Shown in pieces: positions 43,936-53,527 of a stretch of DNA of 64,000 bases. Position 1 is the stretch's first letter, and each line of letters begins with the position of its first letter. Origin of the DNA: Symsagittifera roscoffensis. Its lineage: Eukaryota; Xenacoelomorpha; Acoela; Convolutidae. Made by a program: the position numbers and the translations under genes. The stretch lies in contig NC_087065.1 of the NCBI RefSeq assembly GCF_963678635.1, forward strand, positions 16,782,572-16,846,571, in the 5' to 3' direction. The notes beneath the pieces were generated by a model. It ran no database searches, was not told the DNA's origin, and worked only from the letters and a program-made list of their open reading frames with translations.

Positions 43936-45552
43936 ATGGAATTCCTCTCAGCGAGTCTAGGAGCGACTCTAGACGAGATCTATCAGCGGCTGATCGATTG
44001 TGATTTCACACGAGAAGACCCGGGGTTGGCGATGTTTGTGGTCGCACTCCTCAATGCACTAGGACGAGAGGGTCGAGGGAATCGCCCTACAGAAGTCGTG
44101 TTGATGTTGGCCTTCGGTGAGTCCGGGACCGCCGAGAGAGGCCGGAACCGATTGATGAGATGGAGGCGTGGAGAAATGTCTGGCCACGACCTGGCTCGTG
44201 AGCCAGGACTAGGTGAGCAAAGGGACCACCGGCTAGGTGAGATGCCCTTACCCGTCCAACCTGCGCAGCCACTCATTGGAGCGAAGAGACAACGTGATGG
44301 GCCAGGCCCATCACACTCGGTCGACTCTCCAACAGCTGCTCCTCCCCTGAAGAGAGTGAGAGTGAGCGAGATAGAGATCCAGACATCGGAGACGATTGAG
44401 ACACTGGAGAAGAAGGAGAGAGATCAGAGTGAGCTGTGTGCCAAACTTCAGGAGTACAGGGCGATAGCTCGAGAGAGAGACGAATGGAAAAAGAAATTTG
44501 AAGATCTGCAGGTGGCCTACAAGGAGGATGAGATAAAGCACCTGAAGGAGCTGTATATGGCGAAGGTGAGCCAAGTGTCACCGGAAATCCTGGCGAGCAT
44601 GAGATCCTCGGAGGGATCCAACGACACACGCCCCAGGACAACAGCGCAGCAGCTGTGCGCATCGAGAGGACCTGAGGTTCTGGATTTGCGTGCATCAAGG
44701 GGGCCCGAGGCTCCTCAGCAGACGAGACCGTCTGCTTCGAGTCAGAGGTTCACGATACCAGACCCTTCTGACACCTATCTAGCTCCTCAATTCCAGGAAT
44801 CATTTAACCAAGTGGCCAGAGCCGCAATGGATGAGATCAACAGAGGCACTGAGCGGACACTGGCTAGGATCGTTCCTTCCCAGCGTCGTGATCATTCATC
44901 AAATAGCTCGGAGCGAGCAACCCGCACGATAGCGTGTTCTGCGCCTGGTGGAGTCTTTGAGAAGTCTCGCGTGGTAGACATCAGGAAGAATCTGATGGCA
45001 CGTCATCAGTTCACGCAAGTGCCAGCCGAGCATCCTCGAGCCTGCCTGAATGACATGAGCTGGAACCCCGCCACGAACGACCAAGTAATTCCCCCAGGGA
45101 GTCGCCATTTGATCATTGGAGACAGTTTGGTGAGAGATCTGAATGAGATCTTCGTCTATGGTCAGACTACCATTCTGTCCTTTGGAGGAGCCTCAGTGGC
45201 TCAAGTCATCAAAATGATGGAGTTCCAGAGCGAGGATCATCTGGATACATTAATAATAATGCTGGGGACCAATGACGTCTCGAGAGCCCCCGTGACTCCG
45301 GAGAACAAGTGGGAACCTCTATTGGTGTGTCTCTTGAACGAATTGAAAGAAAAGTACAGACCCAAGCTCGTGATCCTGTGCACGATACCACCAAATCCTT
45401 TGGTGGGCACCATAGCTGCAGATTTCATGAATGGCAACGTGACGCGGTGGAATGAAATGACCCGCAGTCTGGTGAGAAACAACCCTGGCGAGTTGCGACT
45501 CCTGGATCTCGAAAATATGCTGCGCATGACTGACCACATCGCGCTCACTTAA
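43936..45552 (+). CDS. Giant element ORF4: helical N-terminus plus SGNH/GDSL hydrolase (stopped before block V)
   Basis: 538 residues from an ATG to a TAA. Residues 1-90 form a compact helical region of unknown fold. Residues about 150-215 are a charged coiled coil (EKKERDQSELCAKLQEYRAI...). From about 390 comes an SGNH hydrolase: block I IIGDSLVRDL (nucleophile Ser 397), block II glycine in SFGGASV, block III MLGTNDVSR (Asn 446). Block V, which supplies Asp and His, is DGVHF and lies directly after the TAA in the same frame. Known SGNH enzymes cleave esters of lipids or sugars; no substrate can be deduced. Ending here the protein lacks two catalytic residues. Readthrough, an inactivating mutation and an assembly error are all possible. 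Confidence 0.85.
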   Translation: MEFLSASLGATLDEIYQRLIDCDFTREDPGLAMFVVALLNALGREGRGNRPTEVVLMLAFGESGTAERGRNRLMRWRRGEMSGHDLAREPGLGEQRDHRLGEMPLPVQPAQPLIGAKRQRDGPGPSHSVDSPTAAPPLKRVRVSEIEIQTSETIETLEKKERDQSELCAKLQEYRAIARERDEWKKKFEDLQVAYKEDEIKHLKELYMAKVSQVSPEILASMRSSEGSNDTRPRTTAQQLCASRGPEVLDLRASRGPEAPQQTRPSASSQRFTIPDPSDTYLAPQFQESFNQVARAAMDEINRGTERTLARIVPSQRRDHSSNSSERATRTIACSAPGGVFEKSRVVDIRKNLMARHQFTQVPAEHPRACLNDMSWNPATNDQVIPPGSRHLIIGDSLVRDLNEIFVYGQTTILSFGGASVAQVIKMMEFQSEDHLDTLIIMLGTNDVSRAPVTPENKWEPLLVCLLNELKEKYRPKLVILCTIPPNPLVGTIAADFMNGNVTRWNEMTRSLVRNNPGELRLLDLENMLRMTDHIALT

Positions 45553-48372
45553 GATGGAGTGCACTTCAATACCCAACGAGGGAGGCATTGGATTAATGAT
45601 GTGTTTCAGACGCAATTGAGGGAAGCGGAGCAAGAGTCGAGGGCGACCGGTTCTTTGGCTCGGACCAATTCGACCGGAGGGAGTAGAATAAGGGCAACCG
45701 TGCCCGAATCCCTCGCCAACCGTCTAGGGCCCTTGGCAACGGAGACGGTTGGAGCCGCAACCGTCGCTCCGAGCTCAAACGTGAGAGACAGGCTAGGGAC
45801 TGCTCCTCCTCCCAGGCCGCAATCGATTGGAAGCCGACTCGGCAGATCGGTGGAACAGAACAACAGGAATAACTCCCAGACCGCGTCTAGGAGGAACGAT
45901 TCGCCTGCCACGACAAATCCTGCTTCGACAGCAGGACCGTCTACAAGTACCGTGCCAGCGGAGGGAATCGAATCAGGCAGCAGGCTGCTTTGGAATAGTT
46001 CAGATCCTAGTCATTGGGGTCAGTATAAGACGAACATGTCGGCGAAGTTGAACATGAATACCTTGACGTGTCGGGAGGATGCAATGAGAATGACTGGCGG
46101 AGAAAGTCCCACAGTGTCGCGACTTTATCGGATACCGGGCGTGGATTGGCTGCTAGCAGAGCAGGAGAAATTCAGCTCCTTGACCTCACTCCGACATGTA
46201 GACCTGGATGGATTGCCTCATGACAATACCTTTGGACCTTTAAACACCCGGTCGCTCACCGACGTTCGAGATAGGACCCGGGAAAGGACACCACCTGCTC
46301 GCAAGGGCAAATTCCAGACGGAGAACAAGCCCAACAACAAGCATCACAAGATGTACAGACAATTCGCTAAACCACCCGGTCAGACGCCTGGCGAGTATTC
46401 GAGGGACTACCCCCGAACTACAACAGTGGTTGGAGACGATAAGAGATATGGGAACCTGAAGGCCCCGATAGGCGATGGCCTTTTTGCAGCTTATGACCCC
46501 TTGGACATGAAGGCTGCCAAGTATCTGGTTGTGGCCGGCTCCGATTATCTCTACACGCCCCGTTCTCTATTCTGGCCCGATGTGATTTTCTTGACGGCGC
46601 CTAAATTGGACTGGGGACAGGCGATAGGCATGATGATAAGTGTACGACGGGTGGTCAGTATGGAGCCGCAGGTAATAGTGGTCGCAGGCTCAAATGATCA
46701 TCTACAAAGCAGAGGCTTATTGTCACGTCTGACGGATGGGTCGATCCCGACTAACGAGGTTATAGGGGAGGCGATAATGACACTGCTCTCGGCGATGGCC
46801 GAGGTAGAGGCAGCAGCAAGACAACGCTTCACCATGAATGTGGTGAAGGTGATCTTTGTGTTGTCACCGGGCTACGCTGCGTTGCCAGAACCCCTTCAAT
46901 TTGTGTACACAATGGTCACAACGATAGCAGAGGGGATATTCAACGTGATAATTCCTGCCCCAAACAGAGTAGTGGACCCGGACAATTACTATCCGTCCCG
47001 ATCTGAGCTTCCCGCCGTTTGGGCTGACATTTCGAATGCCATACAGGGGCTCAGAGATTGTAGCACAACTCGGTTGGTGCTAGACGAAGTTCTGGGGTTG
47101 GAGCTGTCCAACTTCGCCAGATTACTGAAGCTAAGACCAGGGGTAGATGACGATCATCTGTTAGCACAACAGGGGGCTGATGATCTCTGGTTCAGACAGA
47201 TGGATCATGCGGAGAATGAGCAGGGAAGGATGATCAGAAAGAACATGACGTCAGTGGAGGAGGACCTCATGGCAATGGCTTTGCGCACGAAGCCGCACAA
47301 CAACGTATGGTTGTATTTGTCACCGAGGCTGTGCACCTTGGGTGAGGACGCGTTCGAGCATGCGCCGGCAATAATTAAAGAGATACACGTGTATCTAAAG
47401 AACCTATTTGATGCCCGGGAGTTGGCTGGAGGCAAGATGTTGAAACTGATGCAAGACGTAAACACGATGTCGCTGGACAAGTTCCAAGCTGATGTGCTGG
47501 CCACGAAGGCACAGTATGAACGATCAGATGCTATCTTGGGTGGAATGGGAGTGGGATGGACGCCATCTTTCCTATCGACGTGCTATCCGAAGGCATCTAG
47601 GAATCTGATCGCGAGTTTCGTCAAGGACATCAGGAAGTTGTCGATTGGCCTGGTGCTAGCCTTATACGTGACATTTGGTCATGAAAACTTTGTGAAAGGA
47701 CCGGCAAACCTCTTTACCCAAGCGTTGGCAGATTTGAGATTGGACGGACTCCTGACTCTGATTGCCATGACCTACGGTCGACTGGGTGACTTGCTTGTGC
47801 TGTTGCGTTACCCTGAACAACTACAGGGACCCAGTCGTGAGTTCAATGCACAGTTGGAAACCGCCTCGCTCAAGAAGATGAAAGACTGGAGGACTCTCCT
47901 GCTTCAATACCTCTTGCAACAGAACAGAAGCGTCACGGGAGAAGACAAAGTTGCGACGAACGCAGGCGAATGCAAGCAGTATTGTGGCATGCCCTTACTA
48001 ACGGACTTAGCTGTCATGATGCGGATTGATCCGTTGGCTCTGGTCCACGGGCTGAGGGAATTCGTCACAGTGGTGTATGGGCCGGTGATGTCTTTTGCGT
48101 TCCCGGATGTGCAAGTTAAAGCGTACAGGAAATCAGTGTTGTACGTCAACCTGGTCTCAGTCGTGGATTGTTCCGTGCTGAATTGGGTAGAGCAGAGTGA
48201 ACTGAGAAAGCTGGCTAGCGACGATAGGCTGTTCGGAAGAATAGCAGAGCCAGGCTGGGTGTTGATAAACTTCAACAACCACTTCAAATGCCGAATGGGC
48301 CGTGAGGATCTGTCCCACATCCAGTTTAACCCAAAACTTTGGAATTTGAGACCAGTGGTGAAAGATACATGA
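45553..48372 (+). CDS. Giant element ORF5: end of SGNH, second SGNH-like domain, unknown C-terminus
   Basis: In frame with ORF4 and has no ATG near its start, so it is read as its continuation: DGVHFNTQRGRHWINDVF completes the first SGNH domain. A Ser/Thr/Arg-rich disordered segment follows (to about 290), then a second domain with the same strand-loop pattern: YLVVAGSDYL (block I-like, at about 325, with GSD for GDS), VIVVAGSNDHLQS (block III-like GxND, about 379) and VKVIFVLSPGY. No Asp-x-x-His block is visible, so it is probably non-catalytic. The C-terminal 450 residues are helical and unrecognised. It ends with a TGA, after which the frame stays open for another 4.4 kb. Confidence 0.8.
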   Translation, partial: DGVHFNTQRGRHWINDVFQTQLREAEQESRATGSLARTNSTGGSRIRATVPESLANRLGPLATETVGAATVAPSSNVRDRLGTAPPPRPQSIGSRLGRSVEQNNRNNSQTASRRNDSPATTNPASTAGPSTSTVPAEGIESGSRLLWNSSDPSHWGQYKTNMSAKLNMNTLTCREDAMRMTGGESPTVSRLYRIPGVDWLLAEQEKFSSLTSLRHVDLDGLPHDNTFGPLNTRSLTDVRDRTRERTPPARKGKFQTENKPNNKHHKMYRQFAKPPGQTPGEYSRDYPRTTTVVGDDKRYGNLKAPIGDGLFAAYDPLDMKAAKYLVVAGSDYLYTPRSLFWPDVIFLTAPKLDWGQAIGMMISVRRVVSMEPQVIVVAGSNDHLQSRGLLSRLTDGSIPTNEVIGEAIMTLLSAMAEVEAAARQRFTMNVVKVIFVLSPGYAALPEPLQFVYTMVTTIAEGIFNVIIPAPNRVVDPDNYYPSRSELPAVWADISNAIQGLRDCSTTRLVLDEVLGLELSNFARLLKLRPGVDDDHLLAQQGADDLWFRQMDHAENEQGRMIRKNMTSVEEDLMAMALRTKPHNNVWLYLSPRLCTLGEDAFEHAPAIIKEIHVYLKNLFDARELAGGKMLKLMQDVNTMSLDKFQADVLATKAQYERSDAILGGMGVGWTPSFLSTCYPKASRNLIASFVKDIRKLSIGLVLALYVTFGHENFVKGPANLFTQALADLRLDGLLTLIAMTYGRLGDLLVLLRYPEQLQGPSREFNAQLETASLKKMKDWRTLLLQYLLQQNRSVTGEDKVATNAGECKQYCGMPLLTDLAVMMRIDPLALVHGLREFVTVVYGPVMSFAFPDVQVKAYRKSVLYVNLVSVVDCSVLNWVEQSELRKLASDDRLFGRIAEPGWVLINFNNHFKCRMGREDLSHIQFNPKLWNLRPVVKDT

Positions 48373-51300
48373 GAGGCTGTGGGAGTGCCTCAATTGCCAG
48401 GAGCCTACGCCCACGCGAAAGAGAATCAACAAATATGGCTTCCTGGGTCCAGGCCGCTGCCGGACCAATGCCCTCGATATCCACCGATAAGGAGGATGTT
48501 GTTGGGAGTCACATCTCCCATCATTGCCCCTCGTATCGGAGCAGCTCGTGACGCAGAGAAGAGAATGCTGAAGTGGAGTGGAGGGATGGAGCCGCGCTTC
48601 ATCAGCTGGAACGCTGCCGCTGCGCATACGTTTGACTTCTCATTCCCCGATGCCTGGAGCAGGAAAAAGATCAAGGCACTACCCTCCAGGAGACCAGAGG
48701 TCTCGGCTGAAACGTGGAACGAAGTGTATTCTTCCGCGGATGACTTATCGAGACTGAAGTGGTCAGGAGAAGCGAAAGTAGTGATGCTGGAGGTGGCAAG
48801 GGAGAGCAGAGGAGGCTCATATATAACGATAGAAGACCTGGCTCCACATGGCGAGGAGTTAGTAGAATTCCTGGTGGATGATGAATTGTTTTATCACGCA
48901 GGAGACATGGCCGTACCGGCTCGGCCGGATTCGGGCACAGTCGCACGACAAGGACCCTCGGGACCCAAGCCAAAACCTGATGCGGACGACGATGAATTGA
49001 TGGATCAGGACGATAACGATGACGGGACCGGAAGTAAGACGGAGAAACCGGGAGAGACCGATCTAGGAGCGTTGGAAAGGGACTTGCTAGAGTACCGGTT
49101 CAGTGAAGACGACGATGGGGAAGTCGATGGGAGTTTATTGTTGATGGCACCATCGTCCTTCATGTCTCCTACAAAGGAGGCGTCGGTCGATCTATCTCCG
49201 ATGGACCCAATAAGCCAGGCTAGAGAGTGCCGAAGCAGGGATCCGCAGAAACTGCTTCATGAATCACCGAGGAGGAGGAAAATCGAAGAGTCAATGAAGA
49301 TATCGTTCCTCAGTACGTTATCAGAAGAGGAATGGGAAAGATATCAAATGGAGCTGGAAGGCAAGACAGGAGCAACCTGGAGCCGAGTGAACTTCATGGA
49401 AAAATCGTGGGACGTGATACGACGATATGGGACACAGTCCATAATGAAGGTGGGATTGAATCAACCCATCATGCGCGAGGTCCTGGAGAAAATAGTGAAC
49501 TCCATGGAGTCGGATGTTCTGACCGAGTCAGTTACAGAAGACAGTGCCGATGATCAGCAGGGCACAAAGAAGTTACTTGTTAGACGAGCCAAAAAAGGGC
49601 TGAAGAGACTGAAAGGAAAGACAGGGAGTCGAGTCGTGAACCAGAGGGTGGTGAAGTCAAAAGCCAAGACCGTGGTGACCTCTCTGATTAGTACGGGTCG
49701 GTCAGGCGAGAGCGGGCAAGGAGATGGTGCGACACCAGCCGGGGGAGAAAAAGAAAACCTGATACCCCCTATGCTCTTGGCAGGTCTGACCGTAACCGCC
49801 ACAAGGTCGAAGAAGACGGCGCGAACCCTGGCAGACACTAAGTTAGAAATGGAAATCATCAGTCAATGTGGATCTGGAGGACTTGAAAATTACAGGCCCT
49901 CGCGAATCAACATGGCCAAGTTGAAACTGGAAGGACAACTCGACGTGGTCGAGTACAGTCGAATAACTGTGCCGGAATCGGTCCACATGGGAGATCCGGC
50001 AGGGGGTTATGTGGAGATGTTGAAAGCGAGGAACTCCGCGAGAGGGCACCTGATGGCTTGGAGTGAAAAGCGGGCCATGCAAGAATATCTGAAAGGGCTG
50101 ACGGAGAACTCTAACTTCAATCGAAAAGAATATGGCACAGTAATGTCATCAGAAGCGAATGAAATTGGATTGGAAAAACTGCTAGAGATTTCTTGGAGGG
50201 CGGCCCTCCAGAAATACTTCGATGAGACGATGAATGCACCTGCGACGGTAGCAGCATACCTGGCTCATCCTTGCGTGAGAACTGATCTGCAAGTACGGTT
50301 GGCTTGGTGCTTGATGGGCATCAAAAAGGCGGAGTATGAAGCCAGTAATGATTCGAGATCACGAGAACAGGAGCTAGAATTGATGGAAGCTCTGCGAGCA
50401 TTGATCTCAAAAGACGATTCAGCGATAGCATGGGCTAAGCGAAAGGATGCCCTTTGCTTTGTCAGGTTCGTGGTGGATCGTATCCCCACTCCTGTGTTGG
50501 GAGAATGTATAAAGATCATTCGGCAAAAGGGAGTTGATTGCGAAAGGAACTTCCTTAGGGCACTCCTAGAGCTATATCAGGACATGCCATTGACCGTGCC
50601 AAGCAAGGAGTCGAATGATATGGAAAGCTATCGCAAGTTGGAAGAGGTGAGAAGATACTCCAACAAAGAATTGAAAGTGAGCCGAGACTTGATTGAAGCG
50701 GTCAGAGGACAAAAAGAGTTCGCAACACTAGGGAAACTGAAGTCGTTCCAATATGTGTCTGGCATACCGGGGATGGCGTATAATCCCTTCGTGAACGAAG
50801 AAGCCAGGGAAGCGTACTTCGACTACGAGCAAGTCACAGTGCTCAACTTCTGGGTTGAACGAATTAAGGAAATCGGAATGCTGATGGTGGAACAACCCAA
50901 GCTGGGAATTATTTTGGAAGAACGATTGGTCGTACCCTCGATTCCCGAGCTAAAAGGGCAGGTGAGTTTTGATTGTGGTTCTTGGGACGGTCCCTTGAAA
51001 ACCAGTCTAGTAGTGATGTGGGAACTCATGAAGCCTTCCTGGTGTCCCCATCCTAACGCAGGCTTAATTTGGGACATGACCGCGGATATCATGTTAGACC
51101 AGGATGATGATGCGAGTTTACATGATCTGGCCATGATACATCACCTGCTGGCCATGAGATTGACGAAGAGGAAGAGCAACCCGTCCACGGAGCTGTCCGA
51201 GGAAGGTACACCGAGTAATTGGTTGAAGCAAGGCACATGCTTGGCTCAACACAATGGGATGGAAGGACATGTTTGCAACTTGGGACACTGCCTGATTACG

Positions 51301-52782
51301 CTGAGCGAGCAGCATCGACAACTGGCACGATTGTACGGAAGATTGAGCATGTCAGATAAGAGTGCCATGGAGTTGGTCGCAGACTGCCATGGGGTGACGG
51401 ACGTAAACCTGATCACAGCCTTGGGATTTTGTAGCATGACGAGTTCGATAGAATCGCTCGAGCGCCTGGAGCGTGCCCATGAGCTAGTGACGTCCCTCAG
51501 CGTGGAAATATTCCCTGGAGCATTACAGACAGAGCAGAAGATTGGAGGCTGGCGAGAAGCTCTAGAAAATGAAATGAATCTGAAGGATAGTGAAGCCTAT
51601 CACAGACCTACTGGTTCAAAATATATGGTGGGTTCAAGCTCCGCGCCATATTGTAATAGCAAGTATCCTACGCACATGGTGGTGATGGATGCGAGGACGC
51701 AACAAGTGTTGGTTGACCAACTTTTCTCTGTGCCAAAGTGCGTGAGGTTGGCCAGAATGTCAGAAAGGTCATATGACTTGTTGGCAAAGATCTTTCGGGC
51801 AGTCCCGAAGAGATCCGAAGGCGAGTTGCAAGACGTTGTGGGTGAAGAGTTCATGAGACTGAACGAAGGTAACGTGAGTGAGTTCCAGAAACAGAAAGCG
51901 AGTGGAGCGTTACCCACTGAATTCCCCACCATAGAAGAAAAAGACGATTTACATAGAATTCTGATGGAAGTGGAACCGTTGCTGGGAGCCTCAGGGTATC
52001 GGACCCGAAGGAACATAGTGAGGACCCATGGGGAGTATCCTTGCCACTGCTTGGCGCAGACGTTGTGGTACCCCAAACGCGGGAATCTGATCCTAGTATG
52101 GGACGTGGAGGAGTTGTACTCCACGGGGTTGCCCGATCAGAATCAACAAGTGTCAATCGTGGTGGTTAGCGCCATGCTAGCAGTGAGATGGTTGGAGGCT
52201 AACGCAGACACAAGTGAGCAGGAGACGGCCGTGCCGACTCCTGAACAGCTGAGCAACGTGAAAATGAGTCGTGAATTGGATCTTTTCAGAACCACCTGCA
52301 AGGTTCTGAGAATACCTAAAGCCATTGAAAGGATATGGTCAAGGCAGAGATTGATGCCTTGGTTCCGTGCAGTGATGACATCATGGATGTATGAACGCGC
52401 GAAGCGTCACATGTCAAGGAACACGGAAGCCTATCAATCTTTCCAGCTAGATATAGGACCGGGAGCCTATAAGAGAGCTTTCTTGACGCACAGAAACGCG
52501 GTCACCACAGCGGTGAAGCGGGTAGCTGGAGCGCCTTGTGTTACTGAAGATGAGAAGAAAGAGGTCTTAAGAGCTGACCTAGAACGAAACGTGAGCCTAT
52601 GTCTTCACAACAGCTTTTGCAGGAACCGGGAGCAGAAGGTGAATGTGGACTTGCTACCTTGTTGCAAACCGAGGCTGTTGGAACAGGAGGGTTGGGGCAC
52701 GGCCCGCAACTCTCTGGACATGTTAGAGAAAGTTCTGGAAGACAGTGACGCTGAACATCAGGATGGAGAAATGATGGAGTGA
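48373..52782 (+). CDS. Giant element ORF6: large unrecognised protein
   Basis: 1469 codons following the TGA in the same frame as ORF4 and ORF5. The first ATG is well inside, which favours a common polyprotein over an independent gene. Residues 1-150: proline- and tryptophan-containing globular start (FISWNAAAAHTFDFSFPDAW). Residues about 190-270: very acidic (DADDDELMDQDDNDDG). Residues about 400-440: a basic patch (RRAKKGLKRLKGK) that could bind nucleic acid. Residues about 500-1450: mostly helical, well-composed sequence with scattered Cys and His (GHVCNLGHC, CHCLAQTLW) but no motif I can assign. No signal peptide, membrane span or fusion-peptide-like segment, so it is not an obvious envelope. 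The low stop density over 4.4 kb shows selection until recently. Confidence 0.8.
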   Translation, partial: EAVGVPQLPGAYAHAKENQQIWLPGSRPLPDQCPRYPPIRRMLLGVTSPIIAPRIGAARDAEKRMLKWSGGMEPRFISWNAAAAHTFDFSFPDAWSRKKIKALPSRRPEVSAETWNEVYSSADDLSRLKWSGEAKVVMLEVARESRGGSYITIEDLAPHGEELVEFLVDDELFYHAGDMAVPARPDSGTVARQGPSGPKPKPDADDDELMDQDDNDDGTGSKTEKPGETDLGALERDLLEYRFSEDDDGEVDGSLLLMAPSSFMSPTKEASVDLSPMDPISQARECRSRDPQKLLHESPRRRKIEESMKISFLSTLSEEEWERYQMELEGKTGATWSRVNFMEKSWDVIRRYGTQSIMKVGLNQPIMREVLEKIVNSMESDVLTESVTEDSADDQQGTKKLLVRRAKKGLKRLKGKTGSRVVNQRVVKSKAKTVVTSLISTGRSGESGQGDGATPAGGEKENLIPPMLLAGLTVTATRSKKTARTLADTKLEMEIISQCGSGGLENYRPSRINMAKLKLEGQLDVVEYSRITVPESVHMGDPAGGYVEMLKARNSARGHLMAWSEKRAMQEYLKGLTENSNFNRKEYGTVMSSEANEIGLEKLLEISWRAALQKYFDETMNAPATVAAYLAHPCVRTDLQVRLAWCLMGIKKAEYEASNDSRSREQELELMEALRALISKDDSAIAWAKRKDALCFVRFVVDRIPTPVLGECIKIIRQKGVDCERNFLRALLELYQDMPLTVPSKESNDMESYRKLEEVRRYSNKELKVSRDLIEAVRGQKEFATLGKLKSFQYVSGIPGMAYNPFVNEEAREAYFDYEQVTVLNFWVERIKEIGMLMVEQPKLGIILEERLVVPSIPELKGQVSFDCGSWDGPLKTSLVVMWELMKPSWCPHPNAGLIWDMTADIMLDQDDDASLHDLAMIHHLLAMRLTKRKSNPSTELSEEGTPSNWLKQGTCLAQHNGMEGHVCNLGHCLITLSEQHRQLARLYGRLSMSDKSAMELVADCHGVTDVNLITALGFCSMTSSIESLERLERAHELVTSLSVEIFPGALQTEQKIGGWREALENEMNLKDSEAYHRPTGSKYMVGSSSAPYCNSKYPTHMVVMDARTQQVLVDQLFSVPKCVRLARMSERSYDLLAKIFRAVPKRSEGELQDVVGEEFMRLNEGNVSEFQKQKASGALPTEFPTIEEKDDLHRILMEVEPLLGASGYRTRRNIVRTHGEYPCHCLAQTLWYPKRGNLILVWDVEELYSTGLPDQNQQVSIVVVSAMLAVRWLEANADTSEQETAVPTPEQLSNVKMSRELDLFRTTCKVLRIPKAIERIWSRQRLMPWFRAVMTSWMYERAKRHMSRNTEAYQSFQLDIGPGAYKRAFLTHRNAVTTAVKRVAGAPCVTEDEKKEVLRADLERNVSLCLHNSFCRNREQKVNVDLLPCCKPRLLEQEGWGTARNSLDMLEKVLEDSDAEHQDGEMME

Positions 52783-53510
52783 AGATGACCAAAGAAGAGA
52801 AGAGAAGCAGAAAAAACTTGATTGTCTTTGTGTGTAAAAACTTGAACAAATCAACCAAGTTTTGATTATTGAACTTGTGAAACTTTTTGTTTTGATCTAG
52901 TTTGGTCAGACCAAACTTTGAAAATGTTACAATTGTTAAAATTGTTGAAATTGTTGATTTTAGTTACTACTATCTATGTATGTATATAAGGAGCATAGGT
53001 GAGTATATTTACCTATTTATTCACGACTGAAGTTTTTAACCTGTGTAAGACACAAATTCACTGTGTGGCGACATGGTAAGTTTGAGTAAACTCGCTCGAG
53101 AAGGGTGGGTAACTCATTAACTTTCCTAGCCACAGAGTTTCTTAGTTTTAATATTGAAAGGACCGCATAAATGACTAATTATACTTGGTGAGTGGAGTTA
53201 AGTTAATTTTAACGGGTGCGTGGCCGTGCCACGTCCCACTTTTTAATCAGAAGCGAAAAGAAGTTTTATGGCGAGATGACGTGAGTAGTCAGAAAAGAAA
53301 TTTTATCTAGGACACTCCTCATGGTGCAAATTTTGTGAAAATGTTGAGAGGCAGTGAGATGTAGTACAATGCCATTTGTGAACACGTAGTGAGTTGAGGT
53401 GGAGTAGATAAATTTCATTTTCTTATGCAATTTGTAAGATTGATTACAGAAAACTGGATAACTACTTGACGATAACCCGGTGTTATGCGATCAATAGGGA
53501 CATTGATGGA
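52783..53510 (+). other. 3' untranslated region of the giant element
   Basis: About 730 nt without an ORF of note. No 67-nt module found. Confidence 0.6.
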
Positions 53511-53527
53511 GACTTGTCCGGGGAGTA
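53511..53527 (+). promoter_or_regulatory. Putative polypurine tract before the 3' LTR
   Basis: GACTTGTCCGGGGAG then TA, immediately before the LTR start at 53528. The purine run is short (GGGGAG), but it is the only purine-rich tract in the position where plus-strand priming is expected. The same 13-15 nt occur in pol: 40282-40296 (15 of 15 identical), 40327-40339 and 40369-40381 (13 of 13), and 40202-40213 (12). Confidence 0.5.

Noticed and set aside
48373-52782. Envelope glycoprotein in ORF6
   Set aside because: No signal peptide, transmembrane span or fusion-peptide-like segment, and no glycosylation-rich ectodomain pattern.
34168-52858. Many antisense and other-frame ORFs within the giant element
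   Set aside because: They mirror the GC-richer coding strand, have no motifs, and overlap frames with clear domains.
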